From the NCBI GenBank assembly GCA_017936885.1, contig JAGBEO010000030.1:1-39544 (forward strand): DNA of 39,544 nucleotides. Direction: 5' to 3'. The DNA is from Lachnospiraceae bacterium (lineage in GTDB: Bacteria; Bacillota; Clostridia; Lachnospirales; Lachnospiraceae). The stretch's first letter is position 1. Each line of letters begins with the position of its first letter. Positions 16,419 to 24,773 of this stretch are shown piece after piece. The notes beneath the pieces were generated by a model that saw only the letters and a program-made list of their open reading frames with translations, was not told the DNA's origin and searched no databases. The position numbers were made by a program, and so were the translations under genes.

Positions 16419-18110
16419 GTGAAAAGCTTTAAAAACTATTTAAAAAATGCAACAGTGAAGAAAAAAATTCTAACAGCGCTGGTATCCATAATGGTTTGTC
16501 TGATTATTTTGGTTGTGTATGGCATCGTGTCTACGATGACACTGGTGGGGCAGATAGACAGTTTCTATGAGAAACCTTATCAGAACAGCAAACTACAGCT
16601 TGAGATTCGTAAGGATGTCAACAGTCTGTTGAAAAATGTACTCTGGGCGGCAGCAACGGAGGATCAGACGCTGAAGGCACAGTATTTGGAGGAGGCGCAG
16701 GCAGATGCGGACGGTATCTATGAATGCTATGAGATGCTGGAGCAAAGCTTTGACGATAAGGAACTGCTGGAAAGCCTGGGCGTTGCGCTGGAGGAAGAAG
16801 CGCTTGCCAGAAAAGAAGTTCTGGCGATGGCATCTGCCAATGATCCGGGAACATTAGATTATTTTAACAATGTCTATAACGCAGAGGCAGAGGATGTTAT
16901 TACGGCGATGAGGTCTGTTGCAGAGACGGCAGACAACAATGCGCTGAAGGCCTACAAGCTTGCATCCACGATTGGTGTTGGTGCGCTGATTATTATGATT
17001 CTGGTCGGTCTTGTTGCGCTGGTTATAGTTATGTTTTATCTAAAGACGCTCGTACAGGTCATTACAGAGCCTATCAAGGAGTTGAAGGAAGTATCCGAGA
17101 AGCTGGCGCAGGGCGATTTGGATATTGCCATTGAATATGATTCGGCGGACGAGCTGGGCGATTTGGTAAGAAGCTTAAAGAAGGTAGTGGGTCTGTTGGG
17201 AGAAATTATTCCCGATATTGATTACTGCTTAAGAGAACTGGCAGCCGGTAATTTTACGGTTACCAGCAGAAATAAAGAGGCTTATGTGGGCTGTTATACG
17301 CCGCTTTTATCCGCTATGCAGGAGATCAAGGGAAGACTGAGCGGTACGTTGGGAGAGATTCTGATTGCGTCAAGTCAGGTGCGTGCGGGAGCACAGAATA
17401 TGGCAGAGGGTGCCCAGGATCTTGCGGAAGGCGCCACCAATCAGGCAAGTGCGGTAGAAGAGTTGAATGCTACGATCAATGCATTGACGGATCAGATAGA
17501 ATTAAATGCAAAGAAGACTGCCGAAGCAAGCAAACAGGCGAAACTGGTGGGTGATCAGGCGCAGAGCAGCCAGCAGTATATTCTTAAGGTGAACAGTGCT
17601 ATGGCGAACATCAGTGAAGCGTCCAGACAGATTGCGGAAATCAGCAGCAGTATTGAAAGTATTGCGTCCCAAACCAATCTTTTATCCTTGAATGCTGCTA
17701 TTGAAGCTGCAAGAGCAGGTGAGGCGGGTCGCGGCTTTGCAGTTGTTGCGGATGAAATCCGTACGCTTGCAGCACAGAGCGCGGAGGCAGCAGTAAATAC
17801 CCATCAGTTGATTGACAACGCCTTGAAGGAAGTGGATAACGGAAGTGAGATTGTGGACAGTACAGCAGCCGCTCTGGCAGAGGTTATTCAGAAGATTCAG
17901 GAAATTGTAGAGGCAGCAAATGAGGTAAATCAGGCATGTGAGCAGCAGGCAGAAGCAGCAATGGAGGTCAACAGTGGTATCGAACAGATTTCCATGTCGG
18001 TTCAGAATACATCTGCAACCGCCGAAGAAAGTTCTGCAACAAGTGAGGAGCTGTTTGCACAGTCTGAAACACTGAATTCTTTAGTGAGTCAGTTTACTCT
18101 GCAGAAATAG
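16419..18110 (+). CDS. Methyl-accepting chemotaxis protein
   Basis: 563 residues. Transmembrane helices at about 17-40 and 183-208 enclose a roughly 140-residue helical sensor of the four-helix-bundle (4HB_MCP) kind. HAMP spans about 210-262, with a second HAMP-like stretch after it ([16 protein letters not shown]). The signalling domain carries the conserved hairpin tip around 420-446 ([20 protein letters not shown] then [12 protein letters not shown]). The C-terminus ends in SQFTLQK with no CheR-binding pentapeptide. The start is GTG 16419 with GGAGGGGG upstream. It lies directly after the ChvE-MmsAB operon but has its own promoter. A four-helix sensor can read a sugar-bound binding protein, as Tar and Trg do, so response to ChvE or the XylF-like protein is plausible but unproven. 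Confidence 0.93.
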   Translation: MKSFKNYLKNATVKKKILTALVSIMVCLIILVVYGIVSTMTLVGQIDSFYEKPYQNSKLQLEIRKDVNSLLKNVLWAAATEDQTLKAQYLEEAQADADGIYECYEMLEQSFDDKELLESLGVALEEEALARKEVLAMASANDPGTLDYFNNVYNAEAEDVITAMRSVAETADNNALKAYKLASTIGVGALIIMILVGLVALVIVMFYLKTLVQVITEPIKELKEVSEKLAQGDLDIAIEYDSADELGDLVRSLKKVVGLLGEIIPDIDYCLRELAAGNFTVTSRNKEAYVGCYTPLLSAMQEIKGRLSGTLGEILIASSQVRAGAQNMAEGAQDLAEGATNQASAVEELNATINALTDQIELNAKKTAEASKQAKLVGDQAQSSQQYILKVNSAMANISEASRQIAEISSSIESIASQTNLLSLNAAIEAARAGEAGRGFAVVADEIRTLAAQSAEAAVNTHQLIDNALKEVDNGSEIVDSTAAALAEVIQKIQEIVEAANEVNQACEQQAEAAMEVNSGIEQISMSVQNTSATAEESSATSEELFAQSETLNSLVSQFTLQK

Positions 18111-18147
18111 AAGAACCTTAATGATTTAGAAGAATATATGTTTACAT

Positions 18148-18186
18148 AAAAAGGAGAAACGCTGATTTTGGCGGTTTCTCCTTTTT
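18148..18186 (+). terminator. Terminator of the chemoreceptor gene
   Basis: AAAAAGGAGAAAC at 18148-18160 pairs perfectly with GTTTCTCCTTTTT at 18174-18186 (13 pairs, 13-base loop), the T-tract being part of the stem. Confidence 0.85.
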
Positions 18187-18235
18187 GGTTTGGATAAATT
18201 TTTTATGAAATCTTTGTGAAATCTTACGGAGTCAC

Positions 18236-18264
18236 TTGCTATCCTTTTTTATTTGGCTGATAAT
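18236..18264 (+). promoter_or_regulatory. Promoter of the ABC exporter operon
   Basis: TTGCTA at 18236-18241, 17 bases, GATAAT at 18259-18264. An alternative register uses TGA plus TAATAA at 18258-18266. The leader is only about 25 bases and contains AGGAGGG before ATG 18298, leaving little room for an RNA switch. Confidence 0.55.
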
Positions 18265-18297
18265 AATATGAAGGAATATTAGAGCAGGAGGGATAAG

Positions 18298-20049
18298 ATG
18301 ATCAAAACGTTAGCGGCGCATATAAAGGAGTTTAAAACAGCTTCTGTTATTACGCCTGTTTTTATGATCCTGGAGGTTATTTTTGAGACGCTGATTCCGT
18401 TTCTGATGGCATCTATTATTGACAAGGGGGTAGATGCCGGTGATATGCACCATATTTATGTGGTAGGTGCTTTCATGGTGGCAGCAGCTTTGTGCGGGTT
18501 GTTCTGTGGCGTGATGGGCGGTAAGTTTGGTGCAAGAGCTTCCACGGGATTTGCCAGAAATTTAAGGCAGGTGATGTTTGAAAATATTCAGACATTTTCT
18601 TTCTCTAATCTGGATAAATTCAGTACGGCGGGTCTGGTAACCCGTCTGACAACAGATGTTACGAATGTGCAGAATGCTTACCAGATGATTTTGCGTATGG
18701 CATTCAGGGCACCTGTCAGTATGATTTGTGCGATGTCGATGGCATTTATGATTAACGCAGAGCTTGCCAGTGTCTATTTGATCGCCGTCTGCCTGCTTGG
18801 GGTTGTGATTGCCGTGATCATCAGGGGAGCGTTGAAATATTTCCATCAGGCATTCCCCAAATATGATGAACTGAATGCCTCCGTGCAGGAGAATGTCAGT
18901 GCGATCCGTGTGGTGAAAGCCTATGTAAGGGAAGACTATGAGACCGAGAAATTGAAAAAGGCAAGTCAGGGCATTTACGATATCTTTACGAAAGCGGAAG
19001 CTAAAGTGGTATTAAATATGCCGGTTATGCAGTTTACGGTATATACCTGTATTATGCTGATAAGCTGGCTGGGTGCGAAACAGATTGTAAACAGTACGTT
19101 AACCACGGGTGAACTGATGAGTCTGCTTACATACTGTATGAATATTCTGATGAGTTTGATGATGCTCTCCATGGTATTTGTCATGCTGACCATGAGCGAA
19201 GCTTCTGCCAAGCGTATCAGTGAAGTATTGAATGAGAAGAGTGATTTGACGAATCCACAGAATCCCCTTTATGAAGTTCCAAGCGGTGAGATTACTTTTG
19301 AGCACGTGGACTTCTCGTATCATAAAGACGGAAGCAAACCGATTCTTAAGGATATCAATCTGCAGATTAAGGCGGGGGAAACCATCGGCATTATCGGCGG
19401 TACCGGCAGTTCCAAAACCAGTCTTGTGAACTTAATCAGCCGTCTGTATGACGTGACAAACGGTTCTGTTAAGGTAGGCGGTCGCGATGTGAGGGAATAT
19501 GATATGGACAGTCTGCGTAATCAGGTAGCGGTGGTATTGCAGAAGAATGTACTCTTTTCCGGTACGATCTTAGAGAATCTGAGATGGGGGGATGAGTCTG
19601 CCACGGAAGAAGAGTGTAAGAGGGTTTGCCGTCTGGCCTGTGCCGATGAGTTTATTGAGAAGATGCCCGATGGATATCATACTTATATAGAGCAGGGCGG
19701 AACCAACGTGTCCGGTGGACAGAAACAGCGTCTGTGTATAGCCAGGGCACTGCTTAAGAAGCCGAAGGTGTTGATTTTGGATGACAGTACCAGTGCGGTA
19801 GATACTGCCACGGATGCTAAGATCCGCAAAGCCTTTGCAGAGGAAATACCGGATACCACGAAGCTGATCATAGCCCAGCGTGTGTCCAGTGTGCAGAATG
19901 CGGATCACATCATTGTATTGGAAGACGGACAGATCGATGGTTTTGGTACGCATGAGGAATTGCTTGAGACCAATGAAATCTATCGGGAAGTATTCGAGTC
20001 GCAGACCGGCGGCAGCGGAGATTTTGATGAAAAGGCAGGTGAAGCATAA
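18298..20049 (+). CDS. Heterodimeric ABC exporter, degenerate-site subunit
   Basis: 583 residues: six-helix exporter membrane domain (about 1-310) fused to an ATPase domain. Three catalytic positions are altered. Walker A reads GGTGSSKTS (K373) with Ser for the last glycine; Walker B ends LDDSTSAVD with Asp496 in place of the catalytic glutamate; the H-loop reads IAQRVSS with Gln527 for histidine. The signature VSGGQ is intact. This pattern marks the half that supplies the non-hydrolytic site in pairs such as TM287/288, BmrCD, LmrCD and EfrAB. The partner gene starts on the last base of its stop codon (TAATG), so the two are made together. Substrates are probably drugs, lipids or peptides; sequence does not say which. 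Confidence 0.9.
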   Translation: MIKTLAAHIKEFKTASVITPVFMILEVIFETLIPFLMASIIDKGVDAGDMHHIYVVGAFMVAAALCGLFCGVMGGKFGARASTGFARNLRQVMFENIQTFSFSNLDKFSTAGLVTRLTTDVTNVQNAYQMILRMAFRAPVSMICAMSMAFMINAELASVYLIAVCLLGVVIAVIIRGALKYFHQAFPKYDELNASVQENVSAIRVVKAYVREDYETEKLKKASQGIYDIFTKAEAKVVLNMPVMQFTVYTCIMLISWLGAKQIVNSTLTTGELMSLLTYCMNILMSLMMLSMVFVMLTMSEASAKRISEVLNEKSDLTNPQNPLYEVPSGEITFEHVDFSYHKDGSKPILKDINLQIKAGETIGIIGGTGSSKTSLVNLISRLYDVTNGSVKVGGRDVREYDMDSLRNQVAVVLQKNVLFSGTILENLRWGDESATEEECKRVCRLACADEFIEKMPDGYHTYIEQGGTNVSGGQKQRLCIARALLKKPKVLILDDSTSAVDTATDAKIRKAFAEEIPDTTKLIIAQRVSSVQNADHIIVLEDGQIDGFGTHEELLETNEIYREVFESQTGGSGDFDEKAGEA

Positions 20050-21956
20050 TGCCAGGTCCAGGAAACAGGGGCAGAATGCCTATGCAGGGAAAGAAAATAG
20101 AAAACCCGGGTAAGATTTTTAAGAGACTGATGGGATATGTGGCGAAGAAGTATGCCCCCCATCTGATTCTGGTGGCTATTCTGATTTTAGTCAGTGTGCT
20201 TGCCAATGTACAGGGAACATTGTTTATTCAGAAACTGATTGATGACTATATCGCACCGATGCTGACACAGGAGGTGCCGGATTTTCATCCGCTTGCTATG
20301 GGAATCGCAAAAGTTGCCGGTTTCTATGCCATTGGCGTAGCATCATCTTTTGCGTGGAACAGAATTATGGTTAATGTAACACAGGGAACGCTGCAGAATG
20401 TGCGTAACGATCTGTTTTCCCACATGGAAACATTACCGATTAAATACTTCGATACCCATGCGCACGGCGATATCATGTCTACGTATACCAATGATACGGA
20501 TACACTCAGACAGATGATCAGCCAGAGTATGCCGCAGGTATTCAACAGTGCGATTACCATTGTCAGTGTATTGATCAGCATGATTATTTTGAGTGTGCCG
20601 TTAACGGTTGTGACGCTGATCATGGTTGCCGTGATGCTGGTCGTTACCCGGAAAGTGGCGGGATTAAGCGGGCGCTATTTCTTACAACAGCAACAGGATT
20701 TGGGTAAGGTGAACGGCTTTATCGAAGAGATGATGAACGGCCAGAAGGTTGTCAAGGTGTTCTGCCATGAAGATGAGTCTGTTGCAAAGTTTACGGAGCT
20801 GAATGATAATCTGTATCACAGTGCGGATCGTGCCAACTATCTCGTCAATATTGTGGGACCGGTGAATATGCAGCTTGGTAATGTAAGTTATGTGGTGTGC
20901 GCCATTGTAGGAGGTGCCCTGGCGTTATCCGGTATATCCGGACTGACATTGGGAGCTCTTGCCAGCTTTTTAACCTTTAATAAGAGCTTTAACCAGCCCA
21001 TTAACCAAGTGAGTCAACAGTTTAATTCGATTGTGATGGCACTGGCGGGTGCGGAGCGTATCTTTAAGATGATGGATGAACAGCCGGAGACGGACGAGGG
21101 CTATGTCAGATTAGTGAATGTGAAAGAGGAAAACGGCAGGTTCGTAGAGACACCGGAGCGTACCGGGCGCTGGGCATGGAGACATGAGCATCAGGCGGAT
21201 CATTCGGTAGACTACGTAGAGCTTAAGGGAGATGTGGTATTTGATGGTGTAGACTTCGGCTACAACGACGATAAGATTGTACTGCATGATGTGAAGCTGT
21301 ATGCGGAGCCGGGACAGAAGATTGCTTTCGTAGGTTCCACCGGTGCCGGTAAGACCACAATTACCAATCTGATTAACCGTTTCTATGATATTCAGGACGG
21401 TAAAATCCGCTATGACGGGATCAATATCAATAAGATTAAGAAGGCGGATCTTCGAAGATCCTTGGGAATAGTACTGCAGGATACTCATCTTTTTACCGGA
21501 ACGGTGATGGAGAACATCCGGTACGGTAAACTGGATGCCACAGACGAGGAGGTCATTGCGGCAGCGAAACTTGCCAATGCAGACGTATTTATCAGGCATT
21601 TGTCAGACGGTTATGATACGATGCTGACAGGAGACGGTGCCAATTTAAGTCAGGGACAACGGCAGCTGCTTGCCATTGCCAGAGCGGCGATTGCCGATCC
21701 GCCTGTATTGATTCTGGATGAGGCTACAAGCTCCATTGATACCCGTACCGAGCGTATTGTGCAGGATGGTATGGATAAGCTGATGAAGGGCAGAACCACT
21801 TTCGTGATTGCCCACAGACTTTCTACTGTTAAAAACTCCGACTGCATTATGGTCTTAGAGCAGGGGCGTATCATTGAACGCGGCACCCATGACCAGCTTC
21901 TGGACGCCAAAGGAAAGTATTATCAGCTCTATACCGGAAATGCGATTGCAAATTAG
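20049..21956 (+). CDS. Heterodimeric ABC exporter, catalytic-site subunit
   Basis: 635 residues: a cytosolic Pro/Gly-rich N-terminus, six-helix membrane domain and ATPase domain. All catalytic motifs are canonical: Walker A GSTGAGKTT with K435, Walker B ILDEATSS with Glu558, and H-loop IAHRLST with His589. The signature reads LSQGQ. The consensus ATP site is built from these residues and the VSGGQ signature of the first subunit. Between the membrane and ATPase domains there is an extra stretch of about 35 residues around 365-395 (RFVETPERTGRWAWRHEH), which is longer than in most relatives. A terminator lies about 60 bases after the stop. The pair probably exports hydrophobic compounds. Confidence 0.92.
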   Translation: MPGPGNRGRMPMQGKKIENPGKIFKRLMGYVAKKYAPHLILVAILILVSVLANVQGTLFIQKLIDDYIAPMLTQEVPDFHPLAMGIAKVAGFYAIGVASSFAWNRIMVNVTQGTLQNVRNDLFSHMETLPIKYFDTHAHGDIMSTYTNDTDTLRQMISQSMPQVFNSAITIVSVLISMIILSVPLTVVTLIMVAVMLVVTRKVAGLSGRYFLQQQQDLGKVNGFIEEMMNGQKVVKVFCHEDESVAKFTELNDNLYHSADRANYLVNIVGPVNMQLGNVSYVVCAIVGGALALSGISGLTLGALASFLTFNKSFNQPINQVSQQFNSIVMALAGAERIFKMMDEQPETDEGYVRLVNVKEENGRFVETPERTGRWAWRHEHQADHSVDYVELKGDVVFDGVDFGYNDDKIVLHDVKLYAEPGQKIAFVGSTGAGKTTITNLINRFYDIQDGKIRYDGININKIKKADLRRSLGIVLQDTHLFTGTVMENIRYGKLDATDEEVIAAAKLANADVFIRHLSDGYDTMLTGDGANLSQGQRQLLAIARAAIADPPVLILDEATSSIDTRTERIVQDGMDKLMKGRTTFVIAHRLSTVKNSDCIMVLEQGRIIERGTHDQLLDAKGKYYQLYTGNAIAN

Positions 21957-22014
21957 CGGACAGACGCATCATAATTGTAGGAATAGAAAGAGGAAAAACA
22001 AAACGGAACGATTT

Positions 22015-22046
22015 AAAGAAACTGCTAAAATGGCAGTTTCTTTTTT
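22015..22046 (+). terminator. Terminator of the ABC exporter operon
   Basis: AAAGAAACTGC at 22015-22025 pairs perfectly with GCAGTTTCTTT at 22033-22043 around a seven-base loop, followed by TTT. A TACAAT at 22060-22065 just downstream may be the -10 of the next gene, with a poor -35 inside the terminator. Confidence 0.85.
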
Positions 22047-22087
22047 GTATAAATAGTAGTACAATAGTACCAGAAATGAGGTTGGTT

Positions 22088-23839
22088 ATGACACACGAAG
22101 AGAGAGCAAATGCATTATTAAAACAGAATTATCATTGTTCCCAGGCATTGTTTGGGGCATATGCCAATGATCTGGGAATGGAACTGAAAACTACGATGAA
22201 GCTCAGTACCTGCTTCGGCAGCGGCATGCGTCAGGGGGATGTCTGCGGATGTGTGACTGCGTCTATGATGATCTTGGGCATGATTTTCGGATTCTATGAT
22301 CCGCAGGATCAGGAGCAGGAAATACTTGGCAACAAGAAGACAGATGAGTTTATTAAGCTTTTTAAAGAGCGTATGGGCGGCGTTATGCACTGCCGGGATA
22401 TTTTAGGGGTAGATATTTCTGAACCGGACGGCATGGCGAAGTTCCGGCAGGAAGGACTTAAATTCAAAATTTGTCCCAAGGCACTGCATGCCAGCGTTGA
22501 AATTCTGGATGATATGCTGCAGGAATATCAGGCAAAGCAGCAGGATGGCGGTCTGGATAGGATAGAGCTTCCTAAAGAGGAGGAACTGCAAAGTGCTTTG
22601 CGCAGAGTCCATAAACTGAACAGATTCCGCAGAAATGTACAGAGTCTGATCCATGAGACAGACAAAGAGATCGTATTTATTCAGTTTGATTTGAGAAGAT
22701 TCAAGGTTATCAATGATATTTATGGTGAGAAATTCGGTGATGAAATTCTGGATTTTATCACGGAGAAGCTTAAGGTCATCTGCAATGAAAGACAGTACTT
22801 TGTGAATCTGCGCAGTGATGTATTTATGATTGTCACAGAACATACGCAGGAGAAGGAGCTGGCTGAGTTTATAGAGCACCTGGAGACGGAGTTGGGTGAA
22901 TTGAAGCATGTTAAGCTGCAATACACCTTCGGTATCTATACGGTAGAAGATAGAGGTATGGAACTGCGGCAGATGGAAGACCGTGCCGCTATGGCCCGTA
23001 AGGCTGCCAAAGGAAATGTTATGACCAATATTGTATTCTATAAAGAGCAGTTTAAGGAACTTCTCTATGCGAGAAGATTTATAGAAGAAAATATGCAAAC
23101 GGCAATTACGGAGCGTCAGTTCCAGATGTATCTACAGCCTAAATACAGCATTAGTAACAATAGTATTGTGGGTGCGGAAGCTCTGGTACGTTGGAAACAT
23201 CCTGAGAGAGGTATGATTTATCCCAATGAATTTATACCGGTCATTGAAGAGAACGGCTTCATCAGAAATGTGGATTATTATATCTGGGGAGAAGCATGCC
23301 GCTTTGTGAAGCGGTGTATGGTGGATGGCATTGAGGCATGTCCCATCTCTGTGAATGTATCCAGAAATCATTTGCAGGGAGATGATTTTATAGAAGTTCT
23401 GGAGGATCTGATCAGACAGAGTAAGATAGAGAAGAAATATCTGGAACTGGAAATCACGGAGACCGTGAATGACCAGCAGATCAGTGAAATGTCCAACCGG
23501 TTGAAAAGGGAGGGATTTACGCTCCTGATGGATGATTTCGGAAGCGGCTACTCTTCTTTGAGTATTCTTCTTGAGACTCCTTTTGATGTGATCAAGATTG
23601 ATAAGAAATTCATGGATAATATGATGGTATCAGAGAAAGGAAAGCTGATTTTAGCCCAAGTGGTATCGATGGCAGATAAGCTGGGGCTTGGTCTTTTGGC
23701 AGAGGGCGTGGAGACGAAAGAACAGGTGGAAGTACTCCAAAGCATCGGCTGTGATACCGTGCAGGGGTACTATTATGCAAAGCCTATGCCTGCCGAGGAG
23801 TTCTATGAACTGCTGAAAAAGGACCGTGCACAGCGATAG
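22088..23839 (+). CDS. C_GCAxxG_C_C redox-type domain fused to degenerate GGDEF and intact EAL (c-di-GMP phosphodiesterase)
   Basis: 583 residues in three parts. Residues 1-145 match the C_GCAxxG_C_C family: NYHCSQALFGAYANDLG, FGSGMRQGDVCGCV, HCRDILG and ICPKAL give cysteines 17, 42, 53, 55, 102 and 129. Residues about 180-315 form a GGDEF fold whose signature is RSDVF, so it should not make c-di-GMP. Residues about 330-583 form an EAL domain with all key residues visible: EALVRW, NVSRNHLQ, ELEITETV, MDDFGSGYSS, IKIDKKF, LAEGVET and QGYYYAKP. It is therefore likely an active phosphodiesterase lowering c-di-GMP. The start is ATG 22088 with GAGG at 22078-22081; ATG 22076 would add four residues. 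The cysteine domain probably binds a metal or cofactor and could report redox state. No membrane segments are seen. Confidence 0.85.
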   Translation: MTHEERANALLKQNYHCSQALFGAYANDLGMELKTTMKLSTCFGSGMRQGDVCGCVTASMMILGMIFGFYDPQDQEQEILGNKKTDEFIKLFKERMGGVMHCRDILGVDISEPDGMAKFRQEGLKFKICPKALHASVEILDDMLQEYQAKQQDGGLDRIELPKEEELQSALRRVHKLNRFRRNVQSLIHETDKEIVFIQFDLRRFKVINDIYGEKFGDEILDFITEKLKVICNERQYFVNLRSDVFMIVTEHTQEKELAEFIEHLETELGELKHVKLQYTFGIYTVEDRGMELRQMEDRAAMARKAAKGNVMTNIVFYKEQFKELLYARRFIEENMQTAITERQFQMYLQPKYSISNNSIVGAEALVRWKHPERGMIYPNEFIPVIEENGFIRNVDYYIWGEACRFVKRCMVDGIEACPISVNVSRNHLQGDDFIEVLEDLIRQSKIEKKYLELEITETVNDQQISEMSNRLKREGFTLLMDDFGSGYSSLSILLETPFDVIKIDKKFMDNMMVSEKGKLILAQVVSMADKLGLGLLAEGVETKEQVEVLQSIGCDTVQGYYYAKPMPAEEFYELLKKDRAQR

Positions 23840-23960
23840 GAAACATATTCACAACAAAATAAATGCCTTTTACAACATCTTCCGGTGCGGAACATAGGGC
23901 AGATGCGCTATACTGATACAGAAGACAGATGCGGGAAGCATGGTAAGGAAGCGGGTGCTT

Positions 23961-24773
23961 ATGAAAATCGGAATTTGTGATGATATGTCAGAGGTAAGAG
24001 AAATGATCGCCGACCTGGTGCGGCGTAGATGTCCGGCAGAAGATATCTGTCTCTACGATGCAGGAAACAGCCTGCTTGCAGAGGAGAGCCTGCCGGATAT
24101 TTTATTTATGGATATTCAGATGCCCGGTATCAACGGCATGGAAACTGCCAAAATGCTGCGGGAACGTAAACGGCAGATCTGTATTATATTTGTGACGGTA
24201 ATGTCAGATATGGTTTTTGAAGCCTTTGACGTGGGCGCTTTTCATTATCTGGTGAAGCCTTTTTCACAGGAGAAGTTCTATGAAGTATTGGCCAATGCGG
24301 TTAAGTGGAGCATCGAACAGCAAAAACTCATGGAACGGTATCATAATTGTCCTGTAAATGACGTGGACAGAGCCGGTCACTGGGTGCAAGCGGAAGAGAA
24401 AAGGCAGAGATGTATCGTGGTGAAGCAAGGCGGTATGAGTACCAGAGTCTTCCTGCGAGATATTATCTATGCGGAGGTATTTAACAGAAAAGTGCTTTTA
24501 CATACAATAACAGGCGATACAGAATATTACGGCAAGTTGACAGCTTTGGAGAAACAGGCAGGAGAAGCTTTTTTCAGGGTACACAGGGCGTATCTTGTGA
24601 ATATGGCATATGTGGTGCGGTATAATGCCCATGCCGTTACCCTGGAGAGAGGGCAGGCGATGATCGCTAAGCAGAAGTATGGGGAGTTTGTAAAAGCGTA
24701 TTTGAGGTTTTGTAAGCAGGAGGGGAGGAAGGAATGTACGGCTGGGATCAAATGTATGAACTGGCAGTGCTGA
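23961..24773 (+). CDS. LytTR-family response regulator (AgrA-like)
   Basis: 270 residues. The receiver domain has D7/D8, phosphoacceptor D51 in FMDIQMPG and K in LVKPFS near 99. The C-terminal LytTR DNA-binding domain shows YYGKLTALEKQ, FFRVHRAYLVNM and the basic YGEFVKAYLRF end. After it comes a short tail rich in cysteine (CKQEGRKECTAGIKC...), which lies entirely in the overlap with the kinase gene. ATG 23961 is preferred because AAGGAAG lies about ten bases upstream and the protein then starts MKIGICDD as relatives do; ATG 23940 would add seven residues. It overlaps the kinase gene by 40 bases. No AgrB/AgrD-like peptide genes are visible nearby, so the signal is unknown. Confidence 0.9.
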   Translation: MKIGICDDMSEVREMIADLVRRRCPAEDICLYDAGNSLLAEESLPDILFMDIQMPGINGMETAKMLRERKRQICIIFVTVMSDMVFEAFDVGAFHYLVKPFSQEKFYEVLANAVKWSIEQQKLMERYHNCPVNDVDRAGHWVQAEEKRQRCIVVKQGGMSTRVFLRDIIYAEVFNRKVLLHTITGDTEYYGKLTALEKQAGEAFFRVHRAYLVNMAYVVRYNAHAVTLERGQAMIAKQKYGEFVKAYLRFCKQEGRKECTAGIKCMNWQC

